This document shows, one piece after another, positions 23,110-35,424 of a stretch of 64,000 nt of DNA. The first letter of the stretch is position 1. Every line of letters starts with the position of its first letter. The stretch covers positions 21,101,185 through 21,165,184 of the forward strand of contig OZ012689.1 in assembly GCA_963942565.1 (NCBI GenBank). The letters are read 5' to 3'. Source of the DNA: Maea johnstoni. Taxonomy: Eukaryota > Annelida > Polychaeta > Spionida > Magelonidae. A program made the translations under genes and the position numbers. The notes below the pieces were generated by a model. The model saw nothing but the letters and a program-made list of their open reading frames with translations. It searched no databases and was not told where the DNA came from.

Positions 23110-26100
23110 GTTAGTTAAAAAACAAGGGGTATTCCATTTAAAAATTGGGGTCCCTAAGGTGATTTAAAAATGGTGCAAAATGTTTCGAAGTCGCCTGCAA
23201 GATCTAAAGTTAAACAAAACTATTCGCTAATCTCCAATGCTTCATGGTACTGACGTAAACTACATGCAACGTAAAAGAGATTTTGTTTTAAGAACTTAAT
23301 AGTGTACACACACATTGTACGCACCTTTCACAAACATTGAAATCAACATCATATATATCTAACTTTGGTCATAAACGTATTTTGACACATGGGCGAAGCA
23401 AAGAGCGGCCCCGTTTACAGTGAATATGTGATATAAAACCAATAACAGCCGTTCTTTAAAACCTTACCTGCAAATCCGAGTCCCGATGCATGCATTCTTA
23501 CCGAGATACCCTACAATGCATTCTTGATTACACACCAATACTGGAAACTTTACACATATTGACCTTCTGACTCTAAATAAAATGGCGGATCATCTTCGTG
23601 CACGTGCTCAACAGTGCGCGTGATTACACGGAGCGTTGTCAAGCGCATAAACGATCGCATGACGTCATCAACAATGCCGTAGATCAAGAGTGCGCACAAC
23701 GGTGCTCATGAGCGGGGGATCTCTGCGAAATCATGCGACAATTAACAATAGAGAAATGGTTTTAAAAGGGGACACCTATTTCTGTGTGAATAATCAACGG
23801 ATTACTTACGCCGATAAGCGCTATGCCTTTTTTATATTGGAAGTACGGCGGCACAATATATTTTATAAGAGATTAATATCAAACTGCAAAATGAGTTGTT
23901 GTCATTATAGTGCCAGCTTCATCATCAGCAGTAGCAACACGTTCTTCTGCATTGAAATATTATCAACATTGGAAATTACTTTTATGATGATGAATTTAGA
24001 ATTCAAACATTTGATTTATTTCATTTAGATTGAAAATGAGCTTAAAGAAGTGGTATCAAGTGTTTTGATATTGGTAGACCTCATGATAGTTTTCAATGTC
24101 GCCATGCATTTTCCACTGTATTTGGCATTATCATTGCAAATGGAACATCGAAAACGAAATAAAAAAAAACATTGTAACTTGGCAATGAAAGTAGACATTC
24201 CAATTCGAAAAAGTGTATCTTAACGTATCATAGGACTTTTTGTCCACAATGGTGCCGCATAATGTAAATGTATTTTGGATATTTACCCTTTAGAAACCTC
24301 TTATTCACGGCAATTTGGAATTTGGAATTTCGTTTTCCGCTCTTTTTCTGCCATATCGTCCAATAAGATAAACAAAATACATCCAAGTGAATTGTATTCA
24401 CAGTGCCTGAAAATGATTATTTACACGAATACTGGATTTCATACGCGCCAAAATAATTAAGAAAATTGATGCACTTAAGTGGTATGTCGGATTTACATTT
24501 TTACTCTGAGTTTGGGCTATTGTCGGAATGAAAGAACAATGACGTCGACGTGTGTTGCAGTTTCCTAAAAACACGAGCGTGTGCAATTACAATATGAACA
24601 GTACTATGCCAAAATTGAGGTGAAGCTTCCAATATTCAAACAAAAATGGTCAGATCTAATTCCCATTTTAGGGTAATATTGGAAATCGTATCTGATGTTG
24701 AAATGTAGGGTATAACATTAAAGATTTTTGTCTCATAATCCATCCTCCTCCTATTTTGTACAGAAATATGCATTTGTTGTGTTTTATGTACCATTATATG
24801 TTTGTTTTTGTTTGTTTTGCAGAAATTGAAAAATAAGAACACGTGCGTGAACTGGTTGCGTTGCTGCGTGACGTAATAACGTGCGCTTTACCGCTTTATT
24901 TCAACAATACGAGAGTGATTGAAACAATGTATCGATGACGCTTTCTTGAAACGGTGTGTGTAAAAGCATCCCGTTATTTCCTAAATACATATACGAAGGA
25001 TGGGACGAAGGCTTGTACAGAATTTAGGCAATACAAGTCAGATTTTGATTTATTCCTGAGACAAAATACATACATTAAAACTCATTAAAAATCATTCTTT
25101 GCACAGGTTTTTCTAATTTAACCGCTCAAATAGTTAAGCGTGTATTATATGCGATGAAAATGCAATGCCATTCAGTATAGAACAGCAGCTTGTCCGTCGA
25201 CAATGATTTTCAGTGCATTCACTGTATTGTGTGTCCAAAAAAGTTTTTTTATGTGCAATTTTTTTTGACTGTTTACCACGACTTTTCAATAGGATTTATT
25301 TGTCCTAAACAAAACCAATAGTATCGTTCGAAAGACCTGTTTGAGTGCTTTTGTTTTATATATACAAACCGACCCAGGTGCCGCAGCACGGGTTGAGTTT
25401 CGATTTTACAGAAGAAAAAACGTCCCTTTCTCATTTTGATACCAATATCATACTGGCACTTATAACTTTTTTTCTAGAGGTTGTTGATGGCGTGAACAGT
25501 TTCCGAGAGGAGACAATGAATAATAGAATGATGGTGACAACACGTACGTACTCGCAATATAATAAAAACGTTCAATTAGGCAGTATCGACCACTTTAAAG
25601 ACATGGTTTTGCCGTGAACTTTTTTGTACAGTGCAGCAAGAATACTCTCAAAATTAACTGTAATATTTGAAAAATGCGAAAATTCATGGCTATTCATCTC
25701 TCCTATTGGCCTCAAGTACCGCAGATTTGAGCCAAAATCGACAACTGTTGCTGGTATGTTGATGGTATGCGAAACATGTTGAACTCCCAACATTTTTGCC
25801 CTGCCTATTGCAAGTTTTTCACTCTATTTTCTTGCCGTAAATAGCTCCGTGAACAGGCGACGATTCGAAAAAGACCTATTAGGTCATGTCAAACATGGGT
25901 TTTGGAAAAGCTGCTGTCCTACTGATTCTCCTATTGCTTTTAGAATTGATATTTCTGTTTTCTGTTTAAGGATCGTGTTATTATATCCCAATTGTATTAC
26001 AACATTGTTGATACCAAATCTTGGTGTAAAATTGTAAAATACTAAAAAACAGAACAGGTTTATTACGAGCAGATTTTAGGAAATTATAGGCAGTTTTTTT

Positions 26101-26488
26101 TCTAGTTGAAAATTAATTTCAGTGTTGCATATTTTGCATTGCTTGAATTGCATGGTGTTTCGTAGATCAAATTCGACCGTCCCTTGTTTTTTATTACGAT
26201 TTAGTATGTCATGTCTGCAGTATACAGTAATGGGAGGGACCTTCATTTGATTGTCTTCATATCTCAAGTCATCCTATTTCATACAATTGAGATAACCAAC
26301 GTTTCGTTTACGCATGTCCTCTAGATTTTGATCAGGTTTTGTCTGTAGAGTTTACTGAGACGTATTTCTTCTCAACTGACGTACGGTCGCGGGCGCCCAG
26401 TCTCCGCACAAATTCATGTGTCCTACCAAAATATTACACCCTCAATCCGAAAGTTCACCTCTTGAGTTGAGTTTGTCTGGATGCCATC
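23110..26488. other. Intergenic stretch with no recognised gene
   Basis: Only short unsupported reading frames are present, without splice or domain evidence. No repeat of note was identified. Confidence 0.35.
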
Positions 26489-26982
26489 CTATGGACCAAG
26501 ACAAGTCGCGTCCAGTTCCAGATCTGTCAGTTTGTTGACAGCGTCTATGAGATTCTGTACGAGTTCATACTCCGGTCGTCCGAGACAGTACAAGTTTGAC
26601 ACGTAACATATGTCCGCGATCTCTGCATGTCTACCATGAGTTGCGTGGAGACAGCAACCCATGTGGTGCACCAACGTGTTCAGTTCGGCGGCGCCCTCTA
26701 CCTTATGAAGACTGTGCAGGTTCATCAAGACGCTGCATCGCAGCCCCGTGCCAAGATTCGAAGGACAGGAAGTCAGCATGCCAAAGAGCTCATCGGACAG
26801 GAAGGCCTTTTCGTTTCCGGTCACGTGACGTATTCCGCTCTCGATGGCCTCCGCGCCGCGTGCCAGCTGCTCGTAGGCCTCCCTCACAGCGCCACCTTTA
26901 CGCAGGGTGAACATACGCAAGTGATCCTCCTCGTTGAGCCAGACACAGAAGGTTTTATCGTGGTTGGCGTACACCCCGCGAC
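26489..26982 (-). CDS. Phosphagen (guanidino) kinase gene 1, C-terminal exon
   Basis: This exon completes the ATP:guanido phosphotransferase begun at 27444-28059. It encodes RGVYANHDKT, the nucleotide/substrate motif NEEDHLR, and SCPSNLGTGLR with the conserved reactive cysteine (about residue 278 of the visible 369), ending ELDATCLGP and a TAG stop. Family members move phosphate between ATP and creatine, arginine or related guanidino compounds. The loop before CYVSN is shorter than in arginine kinase and lacks a clear match to its substrate glutamate, so the substrate cannot be called. The minus-strand acceptor is CTCATAG before GTCGCGG; the joining codon GGT is split one base to two. Confidence 0.9.
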
Positions 26983-27408
26983 CTATGAGTAAAGTATGAT
27001 CAAATTACACCAGTTCTGTAAGATCTTCACTGGCTGCCCATCAGAAAAAGGATTAAGTTCAAGATTCTGCTTTTGACTTTGAAATGCATGCAAGGATATG
27101 CCCCCCTATATTTGAGGGAATTGCTAAAGTTAAACAAGGCAATACAATGACTCTAAGATCAAACACCAAGAACTTACTACAGATACCACACACTAATCTG
27201 AAGTGGTTTGGTGACAGAGCCTCCTGTGCACCACGCCTTTGGCCTAAGGCTGCTGATAGTGTGGAAGACACAGCTTAAAGCATTGCTATTTCGAAAGGAG
27301 TTTATTTGACTACTGTATATGGAGCATAAACATCTGTCCACTGACTATTCTTTCAAGCACTTTTGAACATTATAGTTGGAAAGGGCGCTATATCAAATAT
27401 CAATTATA

Positions 27409-27440
<32 letters not shown>

Positions 27441-27443
27441 TAC
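26983..27443 (-). other. Kinase gene 1 intron made of a LINE fragment
   Basis: The 461-bp intron between the two kinase exons is nearly all LINE sequence. ACCT occurs at both edges (26981-26984 and 27442-27445), which on the gene strand reads AGGT at each splice junction. Removing the intron restores ACAGGTCGCGG, matching the uninterrupted ACTGGTCGAGG of kinase gene 2. Confidence 0.8.
26985..27441 (+). mobile_element. 5'-truncated LINE (CR1/L2-like) with (ATT)n tail
   Basis: Plus-strand translation gives YDQITPVL, DLHWLPIRKRIKFKILL, KCMQGYAP and, in a second frame, GDRASCAPRLWP. These are the familiar last segments of CR1/L2-type reverse transcriptase proteins. The 3' end reads GGGCGCTATATCAAATATC followed by (ATT)n, typical of that group. 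Stops and a frame change show it is dead. It lies antisense to the kinase gene and fills its intron. Confidence 0.85.
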
Positions 27444-28059
27444 CTGTCGGCCAGAAATTGTAGGCACCCGCGGCGGCCTGCACGGGGTCGCTCCGGTCAA
27501 AGACGTAGTTATCACCAAGGGTGTGTCGAAGGTCTCCCGAATCGGCATTACTCAGTGAGTGATATGTGCCAGCGAGCTCTCCCGTCAAACCACCAAACAC
27601 CTTCATCATCAAGGTCTCGATCTGCACGAGATGATCACGTGATACTGGGTGAAGCGGGAAGCCGTGGATGTTCCTCGCCAGACGAACTCGCGTCGTCTCG
27701 ATGAGACTCGGGTCCTCGATGTCACCGATCAGCTTGCCCGGGTCCAGGTCTGTCTCGTGCCTCTGACCAAGGGTATAGACATGATGGAATTCCTTGATGA
27801 CCGGATTGAATATTTTTGCGAATAAATGATAAGATTCCTTGTCTCCAGCCCATAGGCCAATCCTCGCGTGTTCGTTTATACATCCGGTATTGACGATGTC
27901 CGCCAAGCTCCAGCCCGCACTTTCTGTTCTGAGATCTTTCAATTCGTTCCACAGTTCCTCTGTAAGATACTTTCTCATTAGGGACGAGTGGTACTCTGTC
28001 AAGGTGGGAAATCTTCCCTCATCTAAGTCTGTGTGCATCTCAAAGTCGTACTGCTTCCC
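27444..28059 (-). CDS. Phosphagen kinase gene 1, N-terminal and middle exon
   Basis: Encodes about 205 residues from GKQYDFEMHTD to NFWPTG. The helical N-terminal domain contains TGCINEHARIGLWAGDKESY, a guanidino-specificity loop of the short arginine-kinase length rather than the longer creatine-kinase form. ETTRVRLARNIHG matches the ATP-binding arginine motif of the family. The exon starts in phase 0 after TTTTTCCAG and ends in phase 1 at ACAG before GTAATAAT. A short first coding exon with the start codon is expected to the right but was not recognised. The joined protein is 369 residues without it, close to family length (about 355-380). Confidence 0.9.
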
Positions 28060-28107
28060 CTGGAAAAATAGCAAGGATACTTATTTTACCTGTGAACATA
28101 TGATGAC

Positions 28108-28198
28108 TACGATGGTGCAGGTGTGAACGGCAAAAAAATCCACTGTTTCCAAAAACAGAATTTGTTTTTTTTCTGCTGTTCACACCTGCACCATCGTA
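28108..28198. mobile_element. Palindromic MITE, TACGATGGTGCAGG family, copy 1
   Basis: TACGATGGTGCAGGTGTGAA faces its inverse at the other end over a 91-bp element, so nearly the whole element folds as a hairpin. It lies just upstream of the kinase gene 1 exon, probably in its first intron. Confidence 0.85.
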
Positions 28199-28610
28199 GA
28201 TGACAGCTTTGAACAAAACTTTTAAAAAACATGAACTTTCGTAATTTGTCAGAGGGACTGCATAACTCATCAGGACCTGTTTCTCTCAAAAGGCAAAAGA
28301 TTAAGATTTCCAGAGATTGTTGATCAATTATCATTATATACTTAGAGAGTTATTTATATATATGTCTCCAGTTCCACGGAGCCAACTACGTGTCCAAGAC
28401 ATATAAAGCGAGTAAGCGGCGTACAGGGACAATAGGCTTTCACAAAGTTGCCAGGTATAAACTGCATCTAAATTGCACATTCTTGTAAGGATAACACAGT
28501 TGCTTTAAATGGTATTCTCTACTGTTTGGGAGGCACTTGGTGTTCTAGATTCATTGGTGCCCAGAACGCAATGAAAAGGCATTTTGTGTGTGCAATTCTA
28601 ACAACGCACT

Positions 28611-28778
28611 TATGATGGTGCAGGTGTGAAAGGCAGAATTCTTTTTTATTTTCGCTGTTTTTCTGGAAAACGACAAAAAAATCCACGGATTTTCCCAAAG
28701 AACCAGAAAATTGTTCTGATGTTTCCAAAAACAGCGGAAAATTCAATTTTTTCTGCCGTTCACACCTGCACCATCGTA
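28611..28778. mobile_element. Palindromic MITE, TACGATGGTGCAGG family, copy 2
   Basis: 168 bp, the longest copy. The TIRs match copy 1, and the extra interior (CTGGAAAAC, CAGCGGAAAA) is itself partly inverted. It probably shows the least deleted form of the family seen here. Confidence 0.85.
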
Positions 28779-29219
28779 TTAGATATTATTTTATCAGATA
28801 TCCTGCTCTTCATTTGACAAATGAAGATACCTACAGCTCTAATTTTCATCTTATTCCAGGCATTTGAGGCCATTAAATGCTTTCGCTCCGATTTTTACTC
28901 CACTTGTATAATGGCTGATGATCCTGGGTTTATGACTGTGAATGGATGTTTCCTTTGAAATCCCTCTCCATGTCTTTTTGTGAGGTTTTACCTATTCTGC
29001 TGGGAGGGTACTTGTGTGATATCTTGAATATGAATACCATCGGGACGCCTTCCATGCAATTTGTACTTGAAATAAGATGAACGAAAATAAAAGCTTGGCA
29101 AACAAAAGACTGAGCCAAAAATTGAACCTCATAACTTAATCTGATAATAAACTCTTATCCGATTTAAAAGGAAATGCGTTATTTTTAAATTTGCGTTCTT
29201 GTGATTTGGACGAAAGTGG

Positions 29220-29240
29220 CTTCAGCATTGGAAGGGTTAA
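29220..29240. repeat. Fragment of piggyBac-like MITE end
   Basis: CAGCATTGGAAGGGTTAA matches the end of the copies at 29378 and 30011; the rest of an element was not recognised here. Confidence 0.45.
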
Positions 29241-29377
29241 AGTCCTAATTGGCATTCCATCCCAGCTTTTTGATAGTGGTTGACTTGGACCATTTGGTTT
29301 CTCAGTAATTTGCCACCAGAGATCGTGACAGTGCATCACCTAACTCTTGTCAAAGATTACAGAACACGTCACCTTAA

Positions 29378-29585
29378 CCCTTCCAATGCTGAGGCTACTT
29401 TCGACCAAAGCACAAGAACGCAACGATTTTTGAAAAACATCTAAACCCTGTCATGTTGGTATTCATTGGATAGCTTTCGCTGAGTACTCGCAGATGAGTA
29501 CCCATGTGCTTGGGTTTCAGTCATTTTTCAGGGGGTTTTTGCCTAATTTTGTATTGGCCAAATTAGCCATCAGTAGTATAAGGGT
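29378..29585. mobile_element. piggyBac-like MITE, copy 2 (inverted relative to copy 1)
   Basis: TTAA at 29374-29377 and 29586-29589. Starts CCCTTCCAATGCTGAGG and ends AGTATAAGGGT. The interior is the inverse of copy 1. Confidence 0.78.
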
Positions 29586-29700
29586 TTAATATGATCTACT
29601 GACCTGTTGTCGTACATCACCAGGGGCCTAACAGACTTACCAGTCTGATAAATAGAGAAATGTCATCGTCAAGTAAAAAGGTTTGGAAGTTGTTATTTAC

Positions 29701-29806
29701 TACGATGGTGCAGGTGTGAACAGCAGAAAAATAAATTCTGTCATTTTCCAGAAAAAACGCGGAAAAAAATATAATTTTTTCTGCCGTTCACTCCTGCACC
29801 ATCGTA
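29701..29806. mobile_element. Palindromic MITE, TACGATGGTGCAGG family, copy 3
   Basis: 106 bp with the same TIRs (one base differs on the right: CACTCCTGCACC). Third copy within 1.7 kb. Confidence 0.85.
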
Positions 29807-30010
29807 ATTTACCCTTTATTTATAGTAAATATTTTCATCATTTTTGCACTATCCGGAAGTCATGGTTTTAGGGTAGGTTGGGTATATCTACGTGCTCTGC
29901 ACCTGTGTATCATTATGACATATATGAACCCTTTAATATAATCGACATGCATCATGTATTCAAAGGATATGTAGGATTACACTCTTCAAGCCCCAACTGA
30001 AATATCTTAA

Positions 30011-30215
30011 CCCTTATACTGCTTATGGCTAATTTGGCCAATAAAAAATGATGCAAAGAAAACTGTAAAATGATCGAAAACCCGGCACGTGGGTACTCAT
30101 CTGAGAGTACTCAGCAAGAACTATGCAATGAAATCCATTATGACAGGGTTTAAATGGTTTTCAAAAATGTTGCGTCCTTGTGCTTTTGTCAAAAGTAGCC
30201 TCAACATTGGAAGGG
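30011..30215. mobile_element. piggyBac-like MITE, copy 3
   Basis: TTAA at 30007-30010 and 30216-30219. Starts CCCTTATACTGC and ends CATTGGAAGGG. Same orientation as copy 1. Confidence 0.8.
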
Positions 30216-30967
30216 TTAAACAACCACAGCATCATTAGTGGCCAAGGAAGAGCCCGTGACGTGTTTACAGTTATGTATTGTTCTGTTGCTATAGGGAATC
30301 AAATCGAACCAGACAGCAACGAAAGGACAGGGAGGTCAGATGTATCTCAAAGCCGTGTGTCCCACGCCAGAGGCTATAAAATGCACCAGACCTCCCTAGG
30401 CCTTGTGTTTTCCAAGCCAACTACATTGCAATATCTTAATGGCTATTATAGCATTGAGAATATATACATCTCTCTTCAATATCTCTGGGAACAGTGCCTT
30501 TAATTAATGGAAACAAGGCATTTTCAAAAGTTCCATACAGTTGCCAAGACAGTGGATGACGGTAGCGAGCAATGTCAATAAACCAGTGTAGAATGCTGAA
30601 AATACTTTTTTCTGACATAATTCGCATAGCATGGGAAAGCAATGTCAACACACTACTATGGCAACATGCTATAACTGACACCAATGCTGAAAAGAGAAGC
30701 GTCTTCTTTGTGTATATAGTTTATAAATACGATAAACACGTGTTCTGGCCACCAATGAATCTAGAACACCCTTTTTATAGTAGGTGTGTGTGTATCGAGA
30801 AGACCAACGTGTTTTATGTGTCTCGATAATATGCATAATTGCTCAGCATATTTTCAACCCACCGGAGGGTATGTTACCGCTCTTTTTTTGGATAGACAAG
30901 GGTATGGGATAGAATCAGTTTGATAAAGTTCATATTTAACATTTTCATATCTTACTTAGATAACGGC

Positions 30968-31131
<164 letters not shown>

Positions 31132-31225
31132 CAAATGTAAAACGTCTGGCAGAGTACCGCTATGTCATGCATACCTTCAACAAGGCAACTTCCGTCCAAG
31201 CACAAACTTTTTATTTTTAGAAACC

Positions 31226-31376
31226 CTCTCAACCCCGTCATGTTGGTATTCATTGGATACTGCTCTCGCGGAGTACTCTCAGATGAGTACCGTGTGCTGC
31301 CAGGGTTTCAGTAATTTTTCTAGATTTCTTGCACCATTTTCTATTGGTCAAATTAGCCACCAGCAGCAAATGGGAT
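31226..31376. mobile_element. piggyBac-like MITE, truncated copy 4
   Basis: Interior words CATGTTGGTATTCATTGGATA, GAGTACTCTCAGATGAGTACC and CAAATTAGCCACCAGCAG match the family, but neither TTAA-CCC end is clean. Confidence 0.65.
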
Positions 31377-31379
31377 TAT

Positions 31380-32690
31380 CTACAGTCATATTATGGGACA
31401 ACCATGTACTCACTGGTTCGTGCTGTTTTCCATGTCTAGCTCCCATGATTGTCGGCTATGTGTCCAACCACTTCTCCCTGGTTTCAAGAAGGATGACTAG
31501 AACGTACTAAACTTATCACTTTCAGGTCTCAATGCTCCTACTCTGCTGTCAAAACTGGACTGCCCAAATGCATAGTTGCATATAGTGTAAATAACACGAG
31601 TAATAAAGGGATGAACCTTTCCCTCCTCTCCCGGATGTCAACAACTAGAGTGGAACGTGGTGGCGAAGGAATAAATGCATGTAGGTCGCAGTGCTGGGTT
31701 GACCGTAAATCAACGTCTGCCGTCAGCGGGGTCACATCTCTTAGGAAAGTTGAGGGAGATGCCGATCTGTCATCGTCTTAGATGAATAAAACAATGGATA
31801 TATAGCGAGAGACCAATTAGGCAATTACTATATGCGCCATAGTGAAGACCTGGCTATTCCAGGGGTCTCGAATCTGGCATCAATGTGTCGTCACTAGGAG
31901 ACAAATACCAATGAGGGTTCCCGATCGTATCGTTTACCTAACACATAATACAGAGAAAGCCGCGCACTAACATGCGTAGAAGGTAACTTTTGGGCTATTT
32001 GCCGCAGCCTGGTTGTTTAGGTTGACCGGCTGGTTCCATATTCACTTATGTTTATTCATCCAAGACATAACCGACAGTGATGGCCATACCCTGAAATTCA
32101 TACTTGTTGCTATTGACATTATGGTATGAACTATTACCAGAAGATATCGATGTATGAAATGGGTAATATAGTCGGCCCTTAAGTATGATAGCAGGGGCCC
32201 ACTGTGTAAAGTTGTAAAGTGATGGTTCGTGGTTTATATCATAGGGTAAATAGTAACATATACATATCCGGTATAGCCAAAGGGACATGCAATTGACAAT
32301 ACCCTGATATTCATGATTTTGTCTATTGGCTCTATGTGGCATTATGTTCTGCCATCGGTTCATAAAGAACTCAGTATTAACCAATTTGCATCTTAAACCT
32401 AACAGTAACTGCAACTTTCGGACAAAAGTATATTGCTTTATTTGCAATAAGTATCAGACCACAACTACATGCACCAAATTTGAATGGATTAGAGTTCGCT
32501 AAGGATAATGCTAAGAAAAGCTTGGCTCAGAACTGTCTTACCGGGGACTGTTTGGGAACACATTCGTCTTCTAGGCAGACTAGGTTGAAAACTAAGGTTT
32601 TCGTGTAGCAATGCTCGTGTTGATTCTTTGCAGAGTACATTTCCAGAAAATGACTGGTTTGAATATGGTTACAGGGTGGCTGTAGGCTCT
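31380..32690. other. Region with no recognised feature
   Basis: Short reading frames only, none with domain or splice support. Confidence 0.3.
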
Positions 32691-32693
32691 GTC

Positions 32694-32824
<131 letters not shown>

Positions 32825-32854
32825 CAACAGCTCATTTTCATAGCCTCAAATATA

Positions 32855-33085
32855 ATGAAATTCTAAGCACTTTGCAATGTCAATTTAGTAAACTGTATGT
32901 GAGAGAAAGTGAAAGTACCTTTCTGGGTTTTTAGTTTTCGATCATAACTTCCTACTAGTATTCTTATATTGAAATTCTAAGCACTCTGCAATGTCAATTT
33001 AGTATACTGTATAGGAGAGAAAGTGAAAGTACCTTTCAGGAGTTTTAGTTTTCGATCATAACTTCCTTCTAGCATTCTTGGTACA
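32855..33085. repeat. Tandem duplication, unit about 114 bp
   Basis: GAAATTCTAAGCACT...TTTAGTTTTCGATCATAACTTCC occurs twice in a row with slight differences. Confidence 0.85.
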
Positions 33086-33249
33086 GACTGTCTGTAAATA
33101 TGTTCGATGATAAACGTTCCAAGTGTGAATACCAAGCAGGGATAAAACGAATTTTATATTCACTAAATATTTGAGAAGGAGACGTGTTGGTTGTGTTATA
33201 ATCAACATTTTTACTCTGTGAGTAATTCTTTAAAATAGGAGAATAAATG

Positions 33250-33430
33250 GATTAAGTCTGTCTCTTATAAACACCATTACCACCTCAAACACGTTGTTAG
33301 TATTGTTTTTGTATAAGAGAAATCATCAAAAAAGCCAAATTAAATGCATTGGCTTTTACGGGCAATAAATATATTAAGTCTGTCCCTTATAATCACCATT
33401 ACCACTTCAAACACGTTCTGAATGATAATT
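33250..33430. repeat. Tandem duplication, unit about 122 bp
   Basis: ATTAAGTCTGTC-CTTATAA followed by CACCATTACCAC-TCAAACACGTT occurs twice in a row. Confidence 0.8.
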
Positions 33431-33714
33431 TTCATGAGAGAAATTTTCAAAAACCTCTTTGACGTAAGATGTACTTGGGCCCTCAAGCATCGAGGGGTTA
33501 AGACAGGCTGTACATTCGCCGTGTCTCAATTTATCGCTGTTCCAGTTAGCCAACGACTATTTCGGGCGTCTATAAACCGGAGGTTACAGTCAAGGACACT
33601 CAACAGTACTAAAGAGGTGATTGCGACAAAACACCAGGCGCTTTGCAGCATTTATATATCAAATATCCACTGCATTGGAGCAGCAGTGTCTTAGAACTTT
33701 GGAATCTCTATTAT

Positions 33715-33890
33715 GGTCACTTTTTCTGCCATTTTAACCATTTGTTAGTGGTGGGGGCCAGTTGTAAGTGATGAAGACGACTGAAGAACTCGGTGAAAAC
33801 CACATCCCGACAACAAATGATAGGCATTTTAATTTTTACAATATCTCTCATGCCCCGGCTGGGATTTGAACCCGGAAACTGGTTCGGAGA
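33715..33890 (-). mobile_element. tRNA-derived SINE, minus strand
   Basis: The plus strand starts with the SINE tail inverse (CACTTTTTCTGCCATTTT) and ends near GGGATTTGAACCCGG, the inverse of the B box. Confidence 0.65.
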
Positions 33891-34283
33891 TGAAACGTAG
33901 GGTAAAGATTCGCTGCACGCATTTCCGTAATGTATGTATATTTATTGACTATGCCAATGCATAAAAAATACAATACAAATATTGCAAATAAACAAAATAC
34001 GAAATTGATACAATAGACACGGAGAGAAATCCTGGTCATATTAGGTCTAACCATAGAGAGGGCATACATGACATTATTAAAGCACAAAAGAAGAAGGAAT
34101 TGGGAAGTCCTTTAAGTGAGCCTAGGGCAGTATCGTAAAAGCCATCTGTACATAGTACGGGCCGGATTCATACGCAGATGATGTAGCATGTATGCTGCAA
34201 TATTTTGTTAGAATAACAAGTAAATTTGGATGTATATGGAAACTCGGCTTTCTCCCGACAAGAAAACTGTTTAAAAACCATTA

Positions 34284-34734
34284 GGCCACTTCAATTTAAT
34301 TACTTGTCTTACGAGCTTTTTTTGGAAAAAAATTCCTGTCAGACTCCAATAAAAAAGAAAAAAATGTCACCTTTGGTGTCTTACAGACAAAAGTGGTTTT
34401 GAAATTTTCTGTCAGACTCCAAAAAAAAAAAAAAAAGTGCAATTCTTTGTTAGGGTGATTCAATCAACTACAGGAAGGTATCATTGCTGTAGCAGAGCTT
34501 TAGACTTGAGCAGGTATACCTCCCACCATTCAGGTCACAGGAATTAATTGATTGATTGATTTTATAAAGTTGAGAATAGGCTGGTAGAAACATATCGCCA
34601 CCAGTCCTAGTCGGCAGACTCTAAAAAAAATAAAAAAAATAAAAAAGTCACATTTTTCAACTTTTTTTTAATTCCAAAATGGCTCATTTCCTACCTCCTG
34701 AGCACGTAAGACAAGTAAATAAATTGGAGTGGCC
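34284..34734. mobile_element. Harbinger-like MITE, copy 1
   Basis: TTA directly flanks both sides. The ends are GGCCACTTCAATTTAA and its near inverse AAATTGGAGTGGCC, followed inside by CTTGTCTTACG. Length 451 bp. A 3-bp TTA duplication and GGCC ends fit PIF/Harbinger-type non-autonomous elements; this is inferred from the ends only. Confidence 0.78.
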
Positions 34735-34879
34735 TTACTGATATTTAATGCATGTGAGGTAAAGTCTGAAGTTAAGAGATAAAAGCAACTTTAACGAGAT
34801 TTGAGAGTAAATTCTTTGTCTTTCTTGTGTTCGTGCAGTTAGAGTTTTGGTTAGCTTACGTTTTTTTTATTTGTTTGTA

Positions 34880-34975
34880 GTAAATTTGTATTTATTTGGG
34901 AAAATCCTGTACAACGTATGACTTTGTGTATTATTCGCACAGTCAATAAACATACAATACAATACAATTCAATGG
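34880..34975 (+). mobile_element. Possible LINE 3' tail with (ACAAT)n
   Basis: TGTGTATTATTCGCACAGTCAATAAACA followed by (TACAA)n is the form of some LINE tails. A similar inverted piece lies at 33925-34000. No reverse transcriptase was recognised beside it. Confidence 0.35.
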
Positions 34976-35149
34976 GCTGCGATCTGGATGTCCGGTGTTC
35001 CCTCGGAGCCAAATGTTTTTTTCCCAAATATACATTGTGGGAATTAAGTATTTCTTTAATTGTCACTTTTTCTGCAATGACGAGGTTAATGCGTGACCAG
35101 TCAGTTATCCATCGTGTATACGAAGCCGGATCCGCTAGTTACGGTTGAG

Positions 35150-35220
35150 AACCACCGACTAACCCTAAGCCAGTGGCAACTTTCTCACATGCCACTAGCT
35201 GGTTTCGAGCCTATCTAAAG
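35150..35220 (-). mobile_element. SINE fragment, minus strand
   Basis: CACTAGCTGGTTTCGAGCC is the inverse of a B box, next to CCAGTGGCAACTTTCTCACATGCC as in other SINE copies. Confidence 0.5.
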
Positions 35221-35424
35221 CAGTGCTGAGAGACTGCGAGTGCTTATTCAGTTGCAACGGCTCACCCCTCTCCTGCCATGTTTTACACTTCATATGATTT
35301 AAAATCGGCAATTTCTAAACTTATCCTTACATCTGGTGTAGACTTTGGTGGTCGTCGTAGGGCACCCCGGCCTTGAGTAGTAGCTTAATCTTAATCTTAA
35401 TCTGTACTTTCTGTGTATGGCTTA

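Noticed and set aside
25345-26037. Short plus-strand frames in the gap before kinase gene 1
   Set aside because: Random-length frames in AT-rich DNA without motifs.
26596-26992. Plus-strand frames of 104 and 121 residues
   Set aside because: Antisense shadows of the kinase gene 1 exon, which has clear family motifs on the minus strand.
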